Below are positions 17,311 to 25,707 of a stretch of 64,000 nucleotides of DNA, piece after piece. The notes beneath the pieces are model-generated. The model saw only the letters and a list, made by a program, of their open reading frames with translations, was not told where the DNA came from and did no database searches. A program made the translations under genes and the position numbers. This DNA comes from an uncultured cyanobacterium. GTDB lineage: Bacteria; Cyanobacteriota; Cyanobacteriia; Cyanobacteriales; Nostocaceae. How positions within the stretch are numbered: position 1 is the first letter of the stretch; each line of letters begins with the position of its first letter. The DNA is taken from positions 62,001 to 126,000 of the forward strand of contig CAIVAU010000259.1 of NCBI GenBank assembly GCA_903903925.1, written 5' to 3'.

Positions 17311-17447
17311 TTTTCAAGTTTCCTTTAATCTGGAAGCAACACAAGGCAAGCGTAATTTCTTGTTTTCATTGTCCCATCAAATAAAGCTCCCAGTCAGAGA
17401 CTGGGAACGAGAATCAGAATAAAAGGAATGACTAGAAAAATTAGCCC

Positions 17448-17954
17448 TTAATTAGGGAGTTCCTTTTTCAGAGCTTCCAAAGAAGCCCAACGGCGGTCAA
17501 CTGGCTGATCTGAGATGCTTGCAGCGTTTGGTTTAATCCCTTGACATTTAGAATCACACAGCTGCCGTTGGGGTATTTCCAAGCACATTTGCTCGTACAG
17601 CCATTCGTTGGGATGAAAATATCCCTGAGGTGATAGGGTTTCGACTAAATCCTCCAGAGGTATTTCCCGTTCTAACGGTAGATCATCTGACTCATTAGCT
17701 GCTTCGTCTAACCAGATGATTTCCTTTGTATCAACAATTACACGATAATTATAGTTTTTCAAGCAACGGTTGCAGGTGCAAGTCACAATTGCTTCTGCCT
17801 GACCGGACACTTCCAGGTAATTGCTATGATGCTGCACGCGGATGAGACCACGGACAGGTGTTAATGTTTCTAAACCTGGTAGAAACTCTTCAACCGGAAT
17901 CTCCTCTGTCCGCTCCGGGGCTTTAGTTAGCTGCGGAATATAAATCGCGTCCAT
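17448..17954 (-). CDS. YceD/DUF177-family protein
   Basis: A 168-residue member of the family linked in other bacteria to 23S rRNA accumulation and ribosome assembly. It has the DUF177 core EVSGQAEAIVTCTCNRCLKNY with a CxxCL-type pair, and a C-terminal second cysteine pair in RQLCDSKCQGIKP, together a probable zinc site. It follows jag-yidC in a ribosome and membrane-insertion gene cluster, which fits the expected function, though a 170-bp repeat-bearing gap separates it from jag. Confidence 0.85.
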   Translation of the reverse strand: MDAIYIPQLTKAPERTEEIPVEEFLPGLETLTPVRGLIRVQHHSNYLEVSGQAEAIVTCTCNRCLKNYNYRVIVDTKEIIWLDEAANESDDLPLEREIPLEDLVETLSPQGYFHPNEWLYEQMCLEIPQRQLCDSKCQGIKPNAASISDQPVDRRWASLEALKKELPN

Positions 17955-18047
17955 AGGATTTGTGAGACATTTTCACTAGTATCTGAATATTTAACTGTCG
18001 GGCAGACTATTTTCCCACTATTAACTCGTATGTTTAATTATATATTA

Positions 18048-18124
18048 AATCATGAATTATGAGTTATGAGTTATGAGTTATGAGTTATGAGTTAACTTCT
18101 CACTCCTCACTCCTCACTCCTCAT
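18048..18124. repeat. STRR: GAGTTAT and CACTCCT heptamers
   Basis: Five copies of GAGTTAT/ATGAGTT (about 18058-18092) are followed by three copies of CACTCCT (about 18101-18122). Lies between yceD and jag. Confidence 0.85.
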
Positions 18125-18126
18125 TT

Positions 18127-18648
18127 TTACTCAAGCATGGCTGGGCGTACAACAAGATGACGATGAGGTTCTTTCCCTCGACTGAAAGTTTCCAAATCGC
18201 TAAACTCCTTCAAGAAGGTATGGACTTGACGGCGTTCAGCGGAACTGAGGGATTTAATTTCTACTTCTTGACCAGATGAGTGTACAAGCTTTGCAGCGGC
18301 TTCTGCCATCTCACGAATTTCTGCTTGTCTCTTGACGCGGTAGCCATTGAGTTCAACGGTGTAAGAGGCTTGCTCCTCCTGTGATTGGTTCAAGTTGAGA
18401 ATAGAATTTGCTAGATACTGAATAGCATCTAGCACCGAACCATCGGAACCAATGAAAATCTGAATTTGTTCTGGAGTCAGGTCAGTTTCATCTATCGTCA
18501 ACCACAAACTTTCTGGTTCTCGAGACTCGCTGTCTTGAAGAGCAGTTGTTTCTAACTCACCCTGTACATCAACAGATACCCCAGTTAGTTGCATGAGTGT
18601 TGTCAACCACTGCTGACCACGTTGCATCCGACTGTCGGTCATCATCAC
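18127..18648 (-). CDS. jag: Jag/KhpB-family RNA-binding protein (KH + R3H)
   Basis: A 173-residue RNA-binding protein. Middle part has the KH-like GSDGSVLDAIQYLANSILN, and the C-terminal R3H domain has SAERRQVHTFLKEFSDLETFSRGKEPHRHLVV, with the R-x3-H signature. Its ATG overlaps the yidC stop by 4 bp (ATGA), so translation is coupled to the insertase gene, the usual arrangement. The N-terminal Jag domain found in Firmicutes is shortened here, as in other cyanobacteria. Confidence 0.9.
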   Translation of the reverse strand: MMMTDSRMQRGQQWLTTLMQLTGVSVDVQGELETTALQDSESREPESLWLTIDETDLTPEQIQIFIGSDGSVLDAIQYLANSILNLNQSQEEQASYTVELNGYRVKRQAEIREMAEAAAKLVHSSGQEVEIKSLSSAERRQVHTFLKEFSDLETFSRGKEPHRHLVVRPAMLE

Positions 18649-19790
18649 CCTGTAGCCTTTTTCTTAGAACTTTTTGGTTCAAAAGGTAGCGCCTTCTGTT
18701 GCGTGCTTTCTGCTTCTTTCTCCTGAATTTCTACAATTTTTTGCAGTTCCTCTGGTAGAGGTTCACGGGAGAGAATATAAGTTTGCAGAGTTTGGAACAT
18801 ATTACCAATCACCATATACATCAGTACCCCTGCTGGTAAGGGGAAGAACAAAAACATCCCAGAAAAGATGACGGGAGTGATTTTGTTGACTGTATCCTGC
18901 TGCGGGTTGGCATTAGTGGAATTTTGCCCAGAAAGTACTTGGCTAACGTAGAGGGTAATCCCAAACATCACCACCATAGCAACGATATCCCAATGGATGA
19001 CGCCATCTGGGTCGATCGCGCCAACTCTACCTAAGGCATCAATGAATAAAAAGCCTTTATCCGATGCGAGTCCAGGAATTGTTCCCTGAATAGTTACATC
19101 TCCTGGCTGCAAAGCTTCTACATTACCTTCAGCATCTATTTTTACCCGTTCTTCCCCTTTGGTCACTTTCCATTCGGGGATTAATTTCGTGTCAGGATGA
19201 GAAGCCAAGAGCGCTTGAAAGGGTTTGCCTTCGAGAGTCTGATATTCAATCTTGGTATGTTCCCCGACTGCTAATTTGTTACCTCCAGGAAGGATAGCAG
19301 TTATCTTCGTGTGATCCCCTTCAGCAATATAGATGTTTTGGGGGGGAGTAGCAAAGGCTTGCGGTTGAATTTGTTCAATTTGGTCTTTGGGAAGGATTTG
19401 TAAATTTAAGCTGTAGTTAACTGAAGAAAAAGGCGAACCCCGCAAGGTAGCAAATAGAGCTAATAAAACTGGCATTTGCACAACTAAGGGCAAACAACCA
19501 GCCAGTGGGTTACCAAATTCTTTTTGGACATTCATCATTTCCTCTTGCTGCTTTTGCGGATCGTCCTTATGGCGCTCTTTGACTTCCTGCATCCGTTTTT
19601 GCATCAGCGGCTGTACAATCCGCATTTTCCTCATATTGCGGATAGAGCCAGCACTCAGGGGATAGAGCGCGAAGCGAACTATCAATGTCAATGCCACGAT
19701 CGCCAATCCATAGCTAGGAACAATGCTATAGAACACATCTATGATTGGCAGCATCACGTTGTTCGAGAGAAACCCTATACCAAAATCCAT
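18645..19790 (-). CDS. yidC: YidC/Oxa1 membrane protein insertase
   Basis: Inserts and folds integral proteins, including photosynthetic ones, in plasma and thylakoid membranes. The 381-residue protein has an N-terminal membrane segment (VFYSIVPSYGLAIVALTLIVRF, with a conserved Arg), the cytosolic helical hairpin rich in Lys/Glu (MQKRMQEVKERHKDDPQKQQ), the second core segment GNPLAGCLPLVVQMPVLLALF and three later segments. A hydrophilic extracytoplasmic insertion (residues about 125-250) follows segment 2, typical of cyanobacteria. It is 5' to jag with a 4-bp overlap and 3' to the PH-domain gene. Confidence 0.95.
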   Translation of the reverse strand: MDFGIGFLSNNVMLPIIDVFYSIVPSYGLAIVALTLIVRFALYPLSAGSIRNMRKMRIVQPLMQKRMQEVKERHKDDPQKQQEEMMNVQKEFGNPLAGCLPLVVQMPVLLALFATLRGSPFSSVNYSLNLQILPKDQIEQIQPQAFATPPQNIYIAEGDHTKITAILPGGNKLAVGEHTKIEYQTLEGKPFQALLASHPDTKLIPEWKVTKGEERVKIDAEGNVEALQPGDVTIQGTIPGLASDKGFLFIDALGRVGAIDPDGVIHWDIVAMVVMFGITLYVSQVLSGQNSTNANPQQDTVNKITPVIFSGMFLFFPLPAGVLMYMVIGNMFQTLQTYILSREPLPEELQKIVEIQEKEAESTQQKALPFEPKSSKKKATG

Positions 19791-19892
19791 TATTCTGAAT
19801 TTAACCTGAGCAACTGTAAATTAACTGAATCTAATTTATCTAAGATCATGATTTCTATGCGACTAACTTTGCACTACGGATAGCCGCACATT

Positions 19893-20082
19893 AGAGAGTG
19901 TGGGGGGGGTGGGGAGTGTGGGGGGTGGGAAGTGTGGGAGGTCTGGGGAGTGTGGGAGGTCTGGGAGGTAAGAAAAACATTACTCCCCCCTCTCCCCACA
20001 CTCCCCACACTCCCCCCTCTCTCTTACTTCTCCCCCCTCTCCCCACACTCCCCACACTCCCCCATCTCTCTTACTTCTCCGC
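19893..20082. repeat. Long G-rich / C-rich inverted heptamer repeat
   Basis: GTGTGGGGAGTGTGGGAGG-type units (about 19898-19970) face CCCCTCTCCCCACACTCCCCACACTCCC units (about 19984-20075). The arms can pair over tens of bases around AAGAAAAACATTACT. It lies between yidC and the PH-domain gene and includes the last codons of the latter (stop at 20071). Frames read in it are spurious Pro/Ser-rich translations. Confidence 0.85.
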
Positions 20083-20463
20083 CGCACCGCTATAGTTGGG
20101 ATTTTTGGCTGCCACCTTTTCGTTTATGTAGTCATAAACTTCGCGAAACTTAGGAATAGCCCGCATTTCCAGACGAGTACCATTTCTGAGAGTTAGCACC
20201 ATATCTCCCCATAAACCAATGCCACGGGGAACTTTAGCAATTTTGACAATTTCTGAATAAATGACGTCGGTGCGATCGCCTCCCTTCCAACCTCCTATGA
20301 CTGAGATCCGGCGATCAGTGATGCGGAAGCGTAACCACAATGCCCTGACTATCGCGCCAACAGTTAGTGGTAGGCCAACTATGGTTAGCCCAATCAGTAT
20401 GTTTATGATTAAATCCCCAATATGGGGACCGCCTTCAAAATAAACCTCTTCACGAATGCCCAT
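20071..20463 (-). CDS. PH domain (bPH2)-containing membrane protein
   Basis: A 130-residue protein beginning MGIREEVYFEGGPHIGDLI. One or two hydrophobic segments (LIINILIGLTIVGLPLTVGAIV) are followed by a short bacterial PH domain, RFRITDRRISVIGGWKGGDR and LTLRNGTRLEMRAIPKFREV. It sits between rnpA and yidC, an arrangement common in cyanobacteria, and its start overlaps the rnpA stop by 14 bp. Function unproven; a role next to membrane insertion is a context inference. The last residues run into a C-rich repeat. Confidence 0.8.
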   Translation of the reverse strand: MGIREEVYFEGGPHIGDLIINILIGLTIVGLPLTVGAIVRALWLRFRITDRRISVIGGWKGGDRTDVIYSEIVKIAKVPRGIGLWGDMVLTLRNGTRLEMRAIPKFREVYDYINEKVAAKNPNYSGAAEK

Positions 20464-20851
20464 TGAGCACCTCAACTTTTGCCAACAACTGCTCTAATTC
20501 TTGCAGAAATTGTTTGGTTACGCACTCTTGTTCTGCTACTGTTGGTTTCACAATGATCACTAATCGCCATCCAGGTGATAATTTTGGCAGTAATTGATGC
20601 AAAGCTGCTGCAATTTGCCGTTTAAGGCGATTGCGAACTACTGCCCTCTTACTAACTTTTGTACTAATGGAAATGCCAATCTGGGCTGGAGGCAGATGAG
20701 ACTCATCTGTTTGTTGTGGAGTGTTGGCGGCGGTATCTTGATGTCGTAAGGCTCTCAATGTGAAATGGGAACTATGACGACGAACCCCTTCCCGGAAAAC
20801 TGCTTGGAAATCTTTTCTAGATCTTAACCGATTTGCCTTGGGCAAAGCCAC
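20450..20851 (-). CDS. rnpA: Ribonuclease P protein component
   Basis: Protein subunit that assists the RNase P RNA (rnpB, at 35680-36102 in this window) in tRNA 5' maturation. The 133-residue basic protein starts at GTG 20851 with ALPKANRLRSRKDFQAVFRE, has an acid/polar insertion (ANTPQQTDESHLPPAQ), the IGISISTKVSKRAVVRNRLK segment containing the RNR motif, and KLSPGWRLVIIVKP. It follows rpmH by 17 bp, the universal rpmH-rnpA order. Confidence 0.95.
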   Translation of the reverse strand: MALPKANRLRSRKDFQAVFREGVRRHSSHFTLRALRHQDTAANTPQQTDESHLPPAQIGISISTKVSKRAVVRNRLKRQIAAALHQLLPKLSPGWRLVIIVKPTVAEQECVTKQFLQELEQLLAKVEVLNGHS

Positions 20852-20868
20852 AGCCGTTTATGATTGCT

Positions 20869-21003
20869 CTAAACGCTCAAACGATAACGTCCCCTTTTTC
20901 TCCTAGCCTTGATCACATTTCTTCCGGTTGGTGTGTGCATCCTAGCACGAAAACCAGAGGTTCTTTTTCTTTTTCGGCAAGTGCCGCCTAGCGTTCTTTG
21001 CAT
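20869..21003 (-). CDS. rpmH: Ribosomal protein bL34
   Basis: Reading the minus strand from ATG 21003 gives a 44-residue highly basic protein starting MQRTLGGTCRKRKRTSGFRA and ending ARRKRGRYRLSV, the bL34 signature with the conserved GFRARM-x-TPxGRxVIKARR core. It is the large-subunit protein near the exit tunnel. First gene of the minus-strand rpmH-rnpA-PH-yidC-jag block. Confidence 0.96.
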   Translation of the reverse strand: MQRTLGGTCRKRKRTSGFRARMHTPTGRNVIKARRKRGRYRLSV

Positions 21004-21156
21004 ACTTTTTGTTTTCCTCTCAGACTTTTTCTATAAAAAAATCACAGCTTATCACTCTATCAGTTTAAAGGCTATCTTGCAACAGCGAGTTTTTTTAGAG
21101 TCGGAAGTCATAAATTATTCCTTAACTCCCGTAAGAGCGGGTTCACCCCGCCCTAA

Positions 21157-21756
21157 CTACCCTTGATTATTGATACTAATAATCCAGGTCCCAATGTAAC
21201 GCGATAGAGGTACATCGCCAGGAGATTGAATCGAGCAGTTGAAATAGTATACACCACCAAAACTTGGATTTCTCACGTTAGAGAGAATCACCTCAACGTC
21301 CTTACCTGCTGGAATTGGCTGTTGGGGATAAATTTCAATCACATGATTTTCTTTATCCCAGTTCGCCTCGGACACTGGAACTTTTGTGCCTTTAACGTTT
21401 AGCTCTATTTGCTTGGGGTCAAAGCTTCCTTTGTAGTACTCAGGATAATTGATGACAAAATGCGCCACCGCTATTTTCAACTTTTTGTGGGAAATCCTTA
21501 GTCGATAACGATCCACGTTACCGGGTTGCCCACCATAGTCTAAGCGGTAAGACAGCTGCTCGTCGTGTTTGACACCGCTAAATATTGTCAGCCCTGGATT
21601 CGGGTCTGCCTGGCTAGTGGTTGGTAACCCAGCCAGTAAACAGCTGGTTACAGCTAAAGCAGAGAGAAATCTAAGTGGTGGAAGTCGCCGCTTAGAACTC
21701 TGGAAAAGTAAACTTCGCATGGTTAAGCTCATTTGGGCGGAAATGGATTTAATCAC
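21157..21756 (-). CDS. DUF2808-family exported protein
   Basis: A 199-residue protein with a basic N-terminus and hydrophobic segment (PLRFLSALAVTSCLLAGLPT) ending TSQA, a likely signal peptide, then a beta-rich domain beginning PGLTIFSGVKHDEQLSYRLD and containing VAHFVINYPEYYKGSFDPKQIEL and GGVYYFNCSIQSPGD. This matches the cyanobacterial DUF2808 family, whose function is unknown. ATGs at 21756, 21732 and 21720 are all possible starts; the last gives the most usual signal peptide. Divergent from the pntB relic. Confidence 0.75.
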   Translation of the reverse strand: MIKSISAQMSLTMRSLLFQSSKRRLPPLRFLSALAVTSCLLAGLPTTSQADPNPGLTIFSGVKHDEQLSYRLDYGGQPGNVDRYRLRISHKKLKIAVAHFVINYPEYYKGSFDPKQIELNVKGTKVPVSEANWDKENHVIEIYPQQPIPAGKDVEVILSNVRNPSFGGVYYFNCSIQSPGDVPLSRYIGTWIISINNQG

Positions 21757-21827
21757 TAGGAGTGAACGTTTTTTACCTATACTTTACTACTGAACTTTAC
21801 GAGAATGGACGTAGAATCCTTACAAAA

Positions 21828-22250
21828 AGTGTCCTTATTATGTTAATAATTGCTGGGGCATTAGTGGGAACATCTGGCATCATCCTCTCCGAAATTATGT
21901 GTAAAGCAATGAACCGCTCCCTGATTAGTCTGCTGTTCGGTACTTTTGGGTCAGGTGGTAGTCAGAGTGAAGATATCAATCCCCAGTTTGAGCAGACGGA
22001 TGTAGCACTGGTGATTGGAGCAAATGATGTGGTCAACCTAGCAGCGCGAAGTGATGCCAATAGCCCGATTTATGGGATGCCTATTCTAGAAGTGGATAAA
22101 GCTAAGCAGACAATTGTGAGCAAGCGTGGTATTGGTACTGGTTGTTCTTCGGGAAAGTGCCATTTTAGTCTTACCTTCTTAGAAAAATCACATAGTGTAC
22201 TATTTGTCAAGATTGAGAGATGTGGTGTGGGAACCCCATTATTAAAATGA
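21828..22250 (+). pseudogene. pntB: Relic of NAD(P) transhydrogenase beta subunit (pntB), internally deleted
   Basis: The frame reads SVLIMLIIAGALVGTSGIIL then IMCKAMNRSLISLLFGTFG, the last membrane helices of PntB, and jumps after GSGGSQSED directly to INPQFEQTDVALVIGANDVV, the NADP-binding part of domain III, continuing GMPILEVDKAKQTIVSKRGIGTG. In intact PntB about 80-90 residues lie between these blocks (including the GYGMAVAQAQ nucleotide-binding loop and RFGIHPVAGRMPGHMN). The N-terminal ~270 residues are absent, and the C-terminus (CSSGKCHFSLTFLEKSHSVLF) has diverged. The frame itself is open, so a short protein could still be made, but it could not bind NADP(H) normally. The deletion is seen by comparison with the remembered family sequence. 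Confidence 0.8.
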
Positions 22251-22821
22251 TATTGTTGGCCAATTAATAGGGAGTCACACCCTTGAGTATAAATAAATTT
22301 AGATGCTTGAACCCCTTCAGGTAGTAAAGTTCTCAATTCAGTCTTCTAGAAAGCTTCCCACTAGAAATATCTCGCACATCTTCAGTCATTCTAGGTTAAA
22401 TAAATGTGTAAGTAATTGTGTATAAACACTTGTAGCCTTCATCAACTATTCGTAAAATAAAATATTTCTTCTCTTTTCTTGGCGTTCTTGGAGATTAGTT
22501 GATTTTTGCCAATCAAATAGAACGGGTTATTGACACGATACTTTAAACATGCAATATTGTTTTTGTATCAAAGATTAAGTTTCTGGTGAAGTCTTCTTTT
22601 CTTTCAAAATATTAGTTTTTCTCATGATAAAAACGTCTTGAGAAGGCTTGATATGCATCCTTAATTTAGATAACAATCATGGAGGCAAAGTCTTCTACAT
22701 GAATTGCATTTTATCTGGGTGAATTAAATTTTTTATGAAGAGATAGAGATCAGAAACCCAGGGTAATTACGTCTCAATCTTTGTTCAATCTGGCACAAAG
22801 AAATAGCGAAAGGAGAAAATA
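22251..22821 (+). promoter_or_regulatory. Long AT-rich leader of the first LecA-like gene, with candidate promoter
   Basis: 571 bp without a supported gene. TTGACA (22530-22535) followed after 17 nt by AATATT (22553-22558) is a good sigma-70-type candidate about 270 bp before the start codon, which would leave a long 5' UTR. The ribosome site AAAGGAG lies 8 nt before the ATG at 22822, and the second lectin-like gene has a near-identical leader (AAAGGAGAAAAAATG). Confidence 0.45.
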
Positions 22822-23736
22822 ATGGCAGTAACAGAAGGAAAATGGCAAGTCACAATTGATGCCAAAAACAATTCCTCGACAGCAGCACAATTTATTGACA
22901 CAGGCATTGAAGTAGCCATAGGATATTTACTAATCATTAATGTTGACCCACAACAAACATGGACTCCATATGCGTCTTACCCACAATCGACGGTAGATGC
23001 TAACGGTATATCTGTTCTCACTAAAAAGATTGATGGCATCTATAAAGAAGAGCCTGGAGCAAGATCCCAAGAGGTTAACTTTCAATTTCCGTTCGGTAGT
23101 CTAGTTGGTACTGTAGATGGAGGTAGAACCTATTTTCCTGTAGGGACTCATTTAGAAATGACCCTTTTATACCAAGTAACAACTCCTAAACTCACCTTAC
23201 TTTTTTGGGGAGGTGACAAGAATACCAATTCTGGGTCTATCACAGTTAATGTTGAACTGAGAAAAGCACTAAACTTTGACGATAAAATTGACCCTAAATT
23301 TCTAGATGCAGATTATTTTGATGTTCATGCACAAATACACAGCCCAGGCACAAAGAATTTTCTTGATACAGGCATCAAATTACAATTAGGGGATTTACTT
23401 ATCGTTAATCTAGATCCCAAGGATTTGTGGAACTTGTCCAATACTGATTCAAATTGGAATCTGAATGCTAACGGTGTACGTGCATCTAACAAAACACTTG
23501 TTGATCCTACGTCAAACGGCAATTTTCCAAGTTTTGTGCTGGCAAGAGGTAGTTTGATTGGTACTCTAGACGGAGGTCAAACCCTTTTTCCTGTCGGAAC
23601 TCATTTAGAAATGACAGTTTTAAACCCAGGCTCGCTCTCTTTAATGTTATGGGATGACAATAATAACAACGATAACAGAGGTTCTCTGCGAGCGTTTATC
23701 AAAGTAGTTCGCAGAGCAATTCCTGTTGCAGCTTGA
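22822..23736 (+). CDS. Two-domain LecA (PA-IL)-like putative lectin
   Basis: A 304-residue protein made of two tandem domains of about 140 residues (about 5-145 and 165-300). Each has FxDTGIxxxxGxLLIxNxDP, then xxANGI/V, then FGSLVGTVDGG...FPVGTHLEMT, then LTLLFWGGDKNTNSGSITVN (domain 1) or LSLMLWDDNNNNDNRGSLRA (domain 2). The pattern G-x-L-[VI]-x7-G-x4-PVGT-x...-D-x-N-x-N-x-GS resembles the Pseudomonas calcium/galactose lectin LecA (PA-IL), including the Asp/Asn Ca-ligand loop near the end. No signal peptide is visible. The assignment is from motif memory, not a search. It neighbours a paralogue 151 bp downstream with the same leader. Confidence 0.65.
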   Translation: MAVTEGKWQVTIDAKNNSSTAAQFIDTGIEVAIGYLLIINVDPQQTWTPYASYPQSTVDANGISVLTKKIDGIYKEEPGARSQEVNFQFPFGSLVGTVDGGRTYFPVGTHLEMTLLYQVTTPKLTLLFWGGDKNTNSGSITVNVELRKALNFDDKIDPKFLDADYFDVHAQIHSPGTKNFLDTGIKLQLGDLLIVNLDPKDLWNLSNTDSNWNLNANGVRASNKTLVDPTSNGNFPSFVLARGSLIGTLDGGQTLFPVGTHLEMTVLNPGSLSLMLWDDNNNNDNRGSLRAFIKVVRRAIPVAA

Positions 23737-23887
23737 GTTTATAAGTTTGAACATAGCGAAGGCAAATAGAATTTATCGCCATAACATCAAGCATTGGAGT
23801 CAATGCAACGATGATTAAGTGCAGCGATTGCTATGACAACAAAAGCAGATTAACAGACAAGATCGCTACCAGTAGAAAGGAGAAAAA

Positions 23888-25264
23888 ATGAAAACAGTAC
23901 AAACTAAACAAATCACAATTCAAGCGGATAAAAACTGTTCAACAGAAAAAACATTTTTGAACACAGGTATTTCTTTAACCCAAGGGCAATTACTGATAGT
24001 TGATGTTGCATCACCACAAACATGGAGTCCATTTGCTGTTTCCCCAAGATCCCAGGTAAATGCCAATGGTATATCAGTGGTTACAGAAAGAATTGATGGT
24101 ATTTATCAAGAAAATGTAGGAGCAGGAGCCAATGCTAATTTTGAATTTCCGTTCGGTAGTTTGATTGGGACTTTAGACGCAGGACAAACTTACTTTCCTG
24201 TAGGAACTCATTTGGAAATGACTGTTTTAACTCCAGGCAATTTCTCTTTAGTCTTCTGGGGCGGTGATAGCAATACAAATGCTGGTTCTCTCACAGTAAA
24301 GATCGATGTTCTACAACCAGAAAGCTTTGGGGAGAACTTTGCCAAAGATTTTCTTAAGGGAAATTATTTTGACGTTCATGCCAAAGTGCATAGCTTGAGT
24401 GGAGGGGCTCTGTTAGATACAGGTATCAAATTACAAATCGGCGATACGCTGACACTCGGCGTAGACGCCCAAGATTTATGGAGTATTATCTGGAATGATT
24501 CAAATTGGAAAGCAATCAATGCTAAAGGTATTGCCGAGTCTAATGGGTCTGTGTATGGTTTGCTTTCCGCTAAAAATTTTGCATTTACATACGGCAGTTT
24601 AGTTGGTACTTTGAACGGAGGTACGACCTATTTTCCGATCGGAACCTATTTAAAAGGGACAGTTTTAACCCCAGGTACCCTCTCTTTGCTATGCTGGGAT
24701 TCCGATAAGGGAAATAATATGGGTTCTGTCAGGACATTTGTCAACGTAGTCCGGCGGGAACTGATCACACCTGACGGTATCATAATCACTGAAGCTGATA
24801 GAACATACAAGGTTCAGATAACTGTCGATGTTCCACTCAATATAGGCTATAGTAATACATTTGGTATTTTCGCCATGAGCGCTGATGGAAGTGTCGCTGG
24901 AGTCCAACCAGGTGCGCCTAATTATGCAGAAACTGTGGTCACAAACCGCATTCAGATACCAAAAGTGGATGAGGGTGGCTACAAAAAAGGAGATACATTT
25001 CAATGTGATTTACCAGGTGGACCCAACTATGGAGTTTTCCTGATTGCTAACGGAACTCCAATCCAATTCTTAGCTCAAAACCCCACAAATCAGGGAGGAC
25101 AACCGCCCTTAGCTTACTTCTTCAATCCGGTAGCCAACCCCGATAAAATATCTCATGTTAGGGCGTTATCGTCCAATCAATACGGCTTTGAGGATCAGTA
25201 TGGAGGAGGAGATAAAAACTTTATGGACCTGATTGTTAAGATAGAAACTTTGTCAGTGAGCTAA
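23888..25264 (+). CDS. Two LecA-like domains plus C-terminal DUF4114-like domain
   Basis: A 458-residue paralogue of the previous protein. Residues about 5-145 and 155-295 are LecA-like domains (FGSLIGTLDAGQTYFPVGTH and WGGDSNTNAGSLTVKI; YGSLVGTLNGGTTYFPIGTY and WDSDKGNNMGSVRTFV). Residues about 300-458 form a different domain ending YGFEDQYGGGDKNFMDLIVK, matching the E-D-x-x-GGGD-x-x-xxDL signature of DUF4114, a calcium-binding-like domain found in extracellular and adhesive proteins. No export signal is evident. Together the two genes look like a duplication followed by gain (or loss) of the DUF4114 domain. Inverted repeat at 25354-25384 probably terminates. Confidence 0.65.
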   Translation: MKTVQTKQITIQADKNCSTEKTFLNTGISLTQGQLLIVDVASPQTWSPFAVSPRSQVNANGISVVTERIDGIYQENVGAGANANFEFPFGSLIGTLDAGQTYFPVGTHLEMTVLTPGNFSLVFWGGDSNTNAGSLTVKIDVLQPESFGENFAKDFLKGNYFDVHAKVHSLSGGALLDTGIKLQIGDTLTLGVDAQDLWSIIWNDSNWKAINAKGIAESNGSVYGLLSAKNFAFTYGSLVGTLNGGTTYFPIGTYLKGTVLTPGTLSLLCWDSDKGNNMGSVRTFVNVVRRELITPDGIIITEADRTYKVQITVDVPLNIGYSNTFGIFAMSADGSVAGVQPGAPNYAETVVTNRIQIPKVDEGGYKKGDTFQCDLPGGPNYGVFLIANGTPIQFLAQNPTNQGGQPPLAYFFNPVANPDKISHVRALSSNQYGFEDQYGGGDKNFMDLIVKIETLSVS

Positions 25265-25707
25265 GGTCAAGGATTACTCACATCAGAAGTACCAAGTAAA
25301 ATCTGGTCTCGCGAAATTTGATTAGCTTCAAATCTTGAATATTCAAAATTTCACCGTACGAGAATGATTATTATTCTGGTACGGATATTTTTCTATATTT
25401 TATTTTTTGTAACGATGAGCAGCGTTCTAATCCACATTATTGCCTCTCAGTTAGATGTAGATCTGCGGTGTATTTCTCATAATATGCCTTGCCCCTTGAA
25501 TTTATCCATAGTCATTGTAGAGTTATCCTCTAAGCAGCATAGGACGATCCCCAGCAAGTTATTAGTTAATCCGCTTTTCTAAGCGCCACATAACAAAATG
25601 TAAAACCTTTGTGATCCCTTTAAGAAATGTTGCGACCTCTTAACACCTTTGTTAACTTGTGAATGAAACCAAATCAATGAAGATTTGTACTCACAGGAGG
25701 TTCAATT
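25265..25707. other. Intergenic region between LecA-like gene and the 37-aa gene
   Basis: 443 bp containing the hairpin at 25354-25384. A 72-codon frame at 25364-25582 has no ribosome site and overlaps the hairpin; it was not called. The last 100 bp carry AACACCTTTGTTAAC-type AT-rich sequence before the AGGAGG of the small gene at 25708. Confidence 0.45.
25354..25384 (+). terminator. Hairpin after the second LecA-like gene
   Basis: CCGTACGAGAAT and ATTCTGGTACGG pair with one internal mismatch pair around GATTATT, followed by ATATTTTTCTATATTT. It lies 90 bp after the stop at 25264. A plausible intrinsic terminator. Confidence 0.55.

Noticed and set aside
19898..20153. Gly/Trp- and Pro/Ser-rich plus-strand frames
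   Set aside because: Low-complexity translations of the GTGTGGGGA/TCCCCACAC heptamer repeats.
25364..25582. 72-codon hydrophobic frame
   Set aside because: No ribosome site, begins inside a terminator-like hairpin, and no family resemblance.
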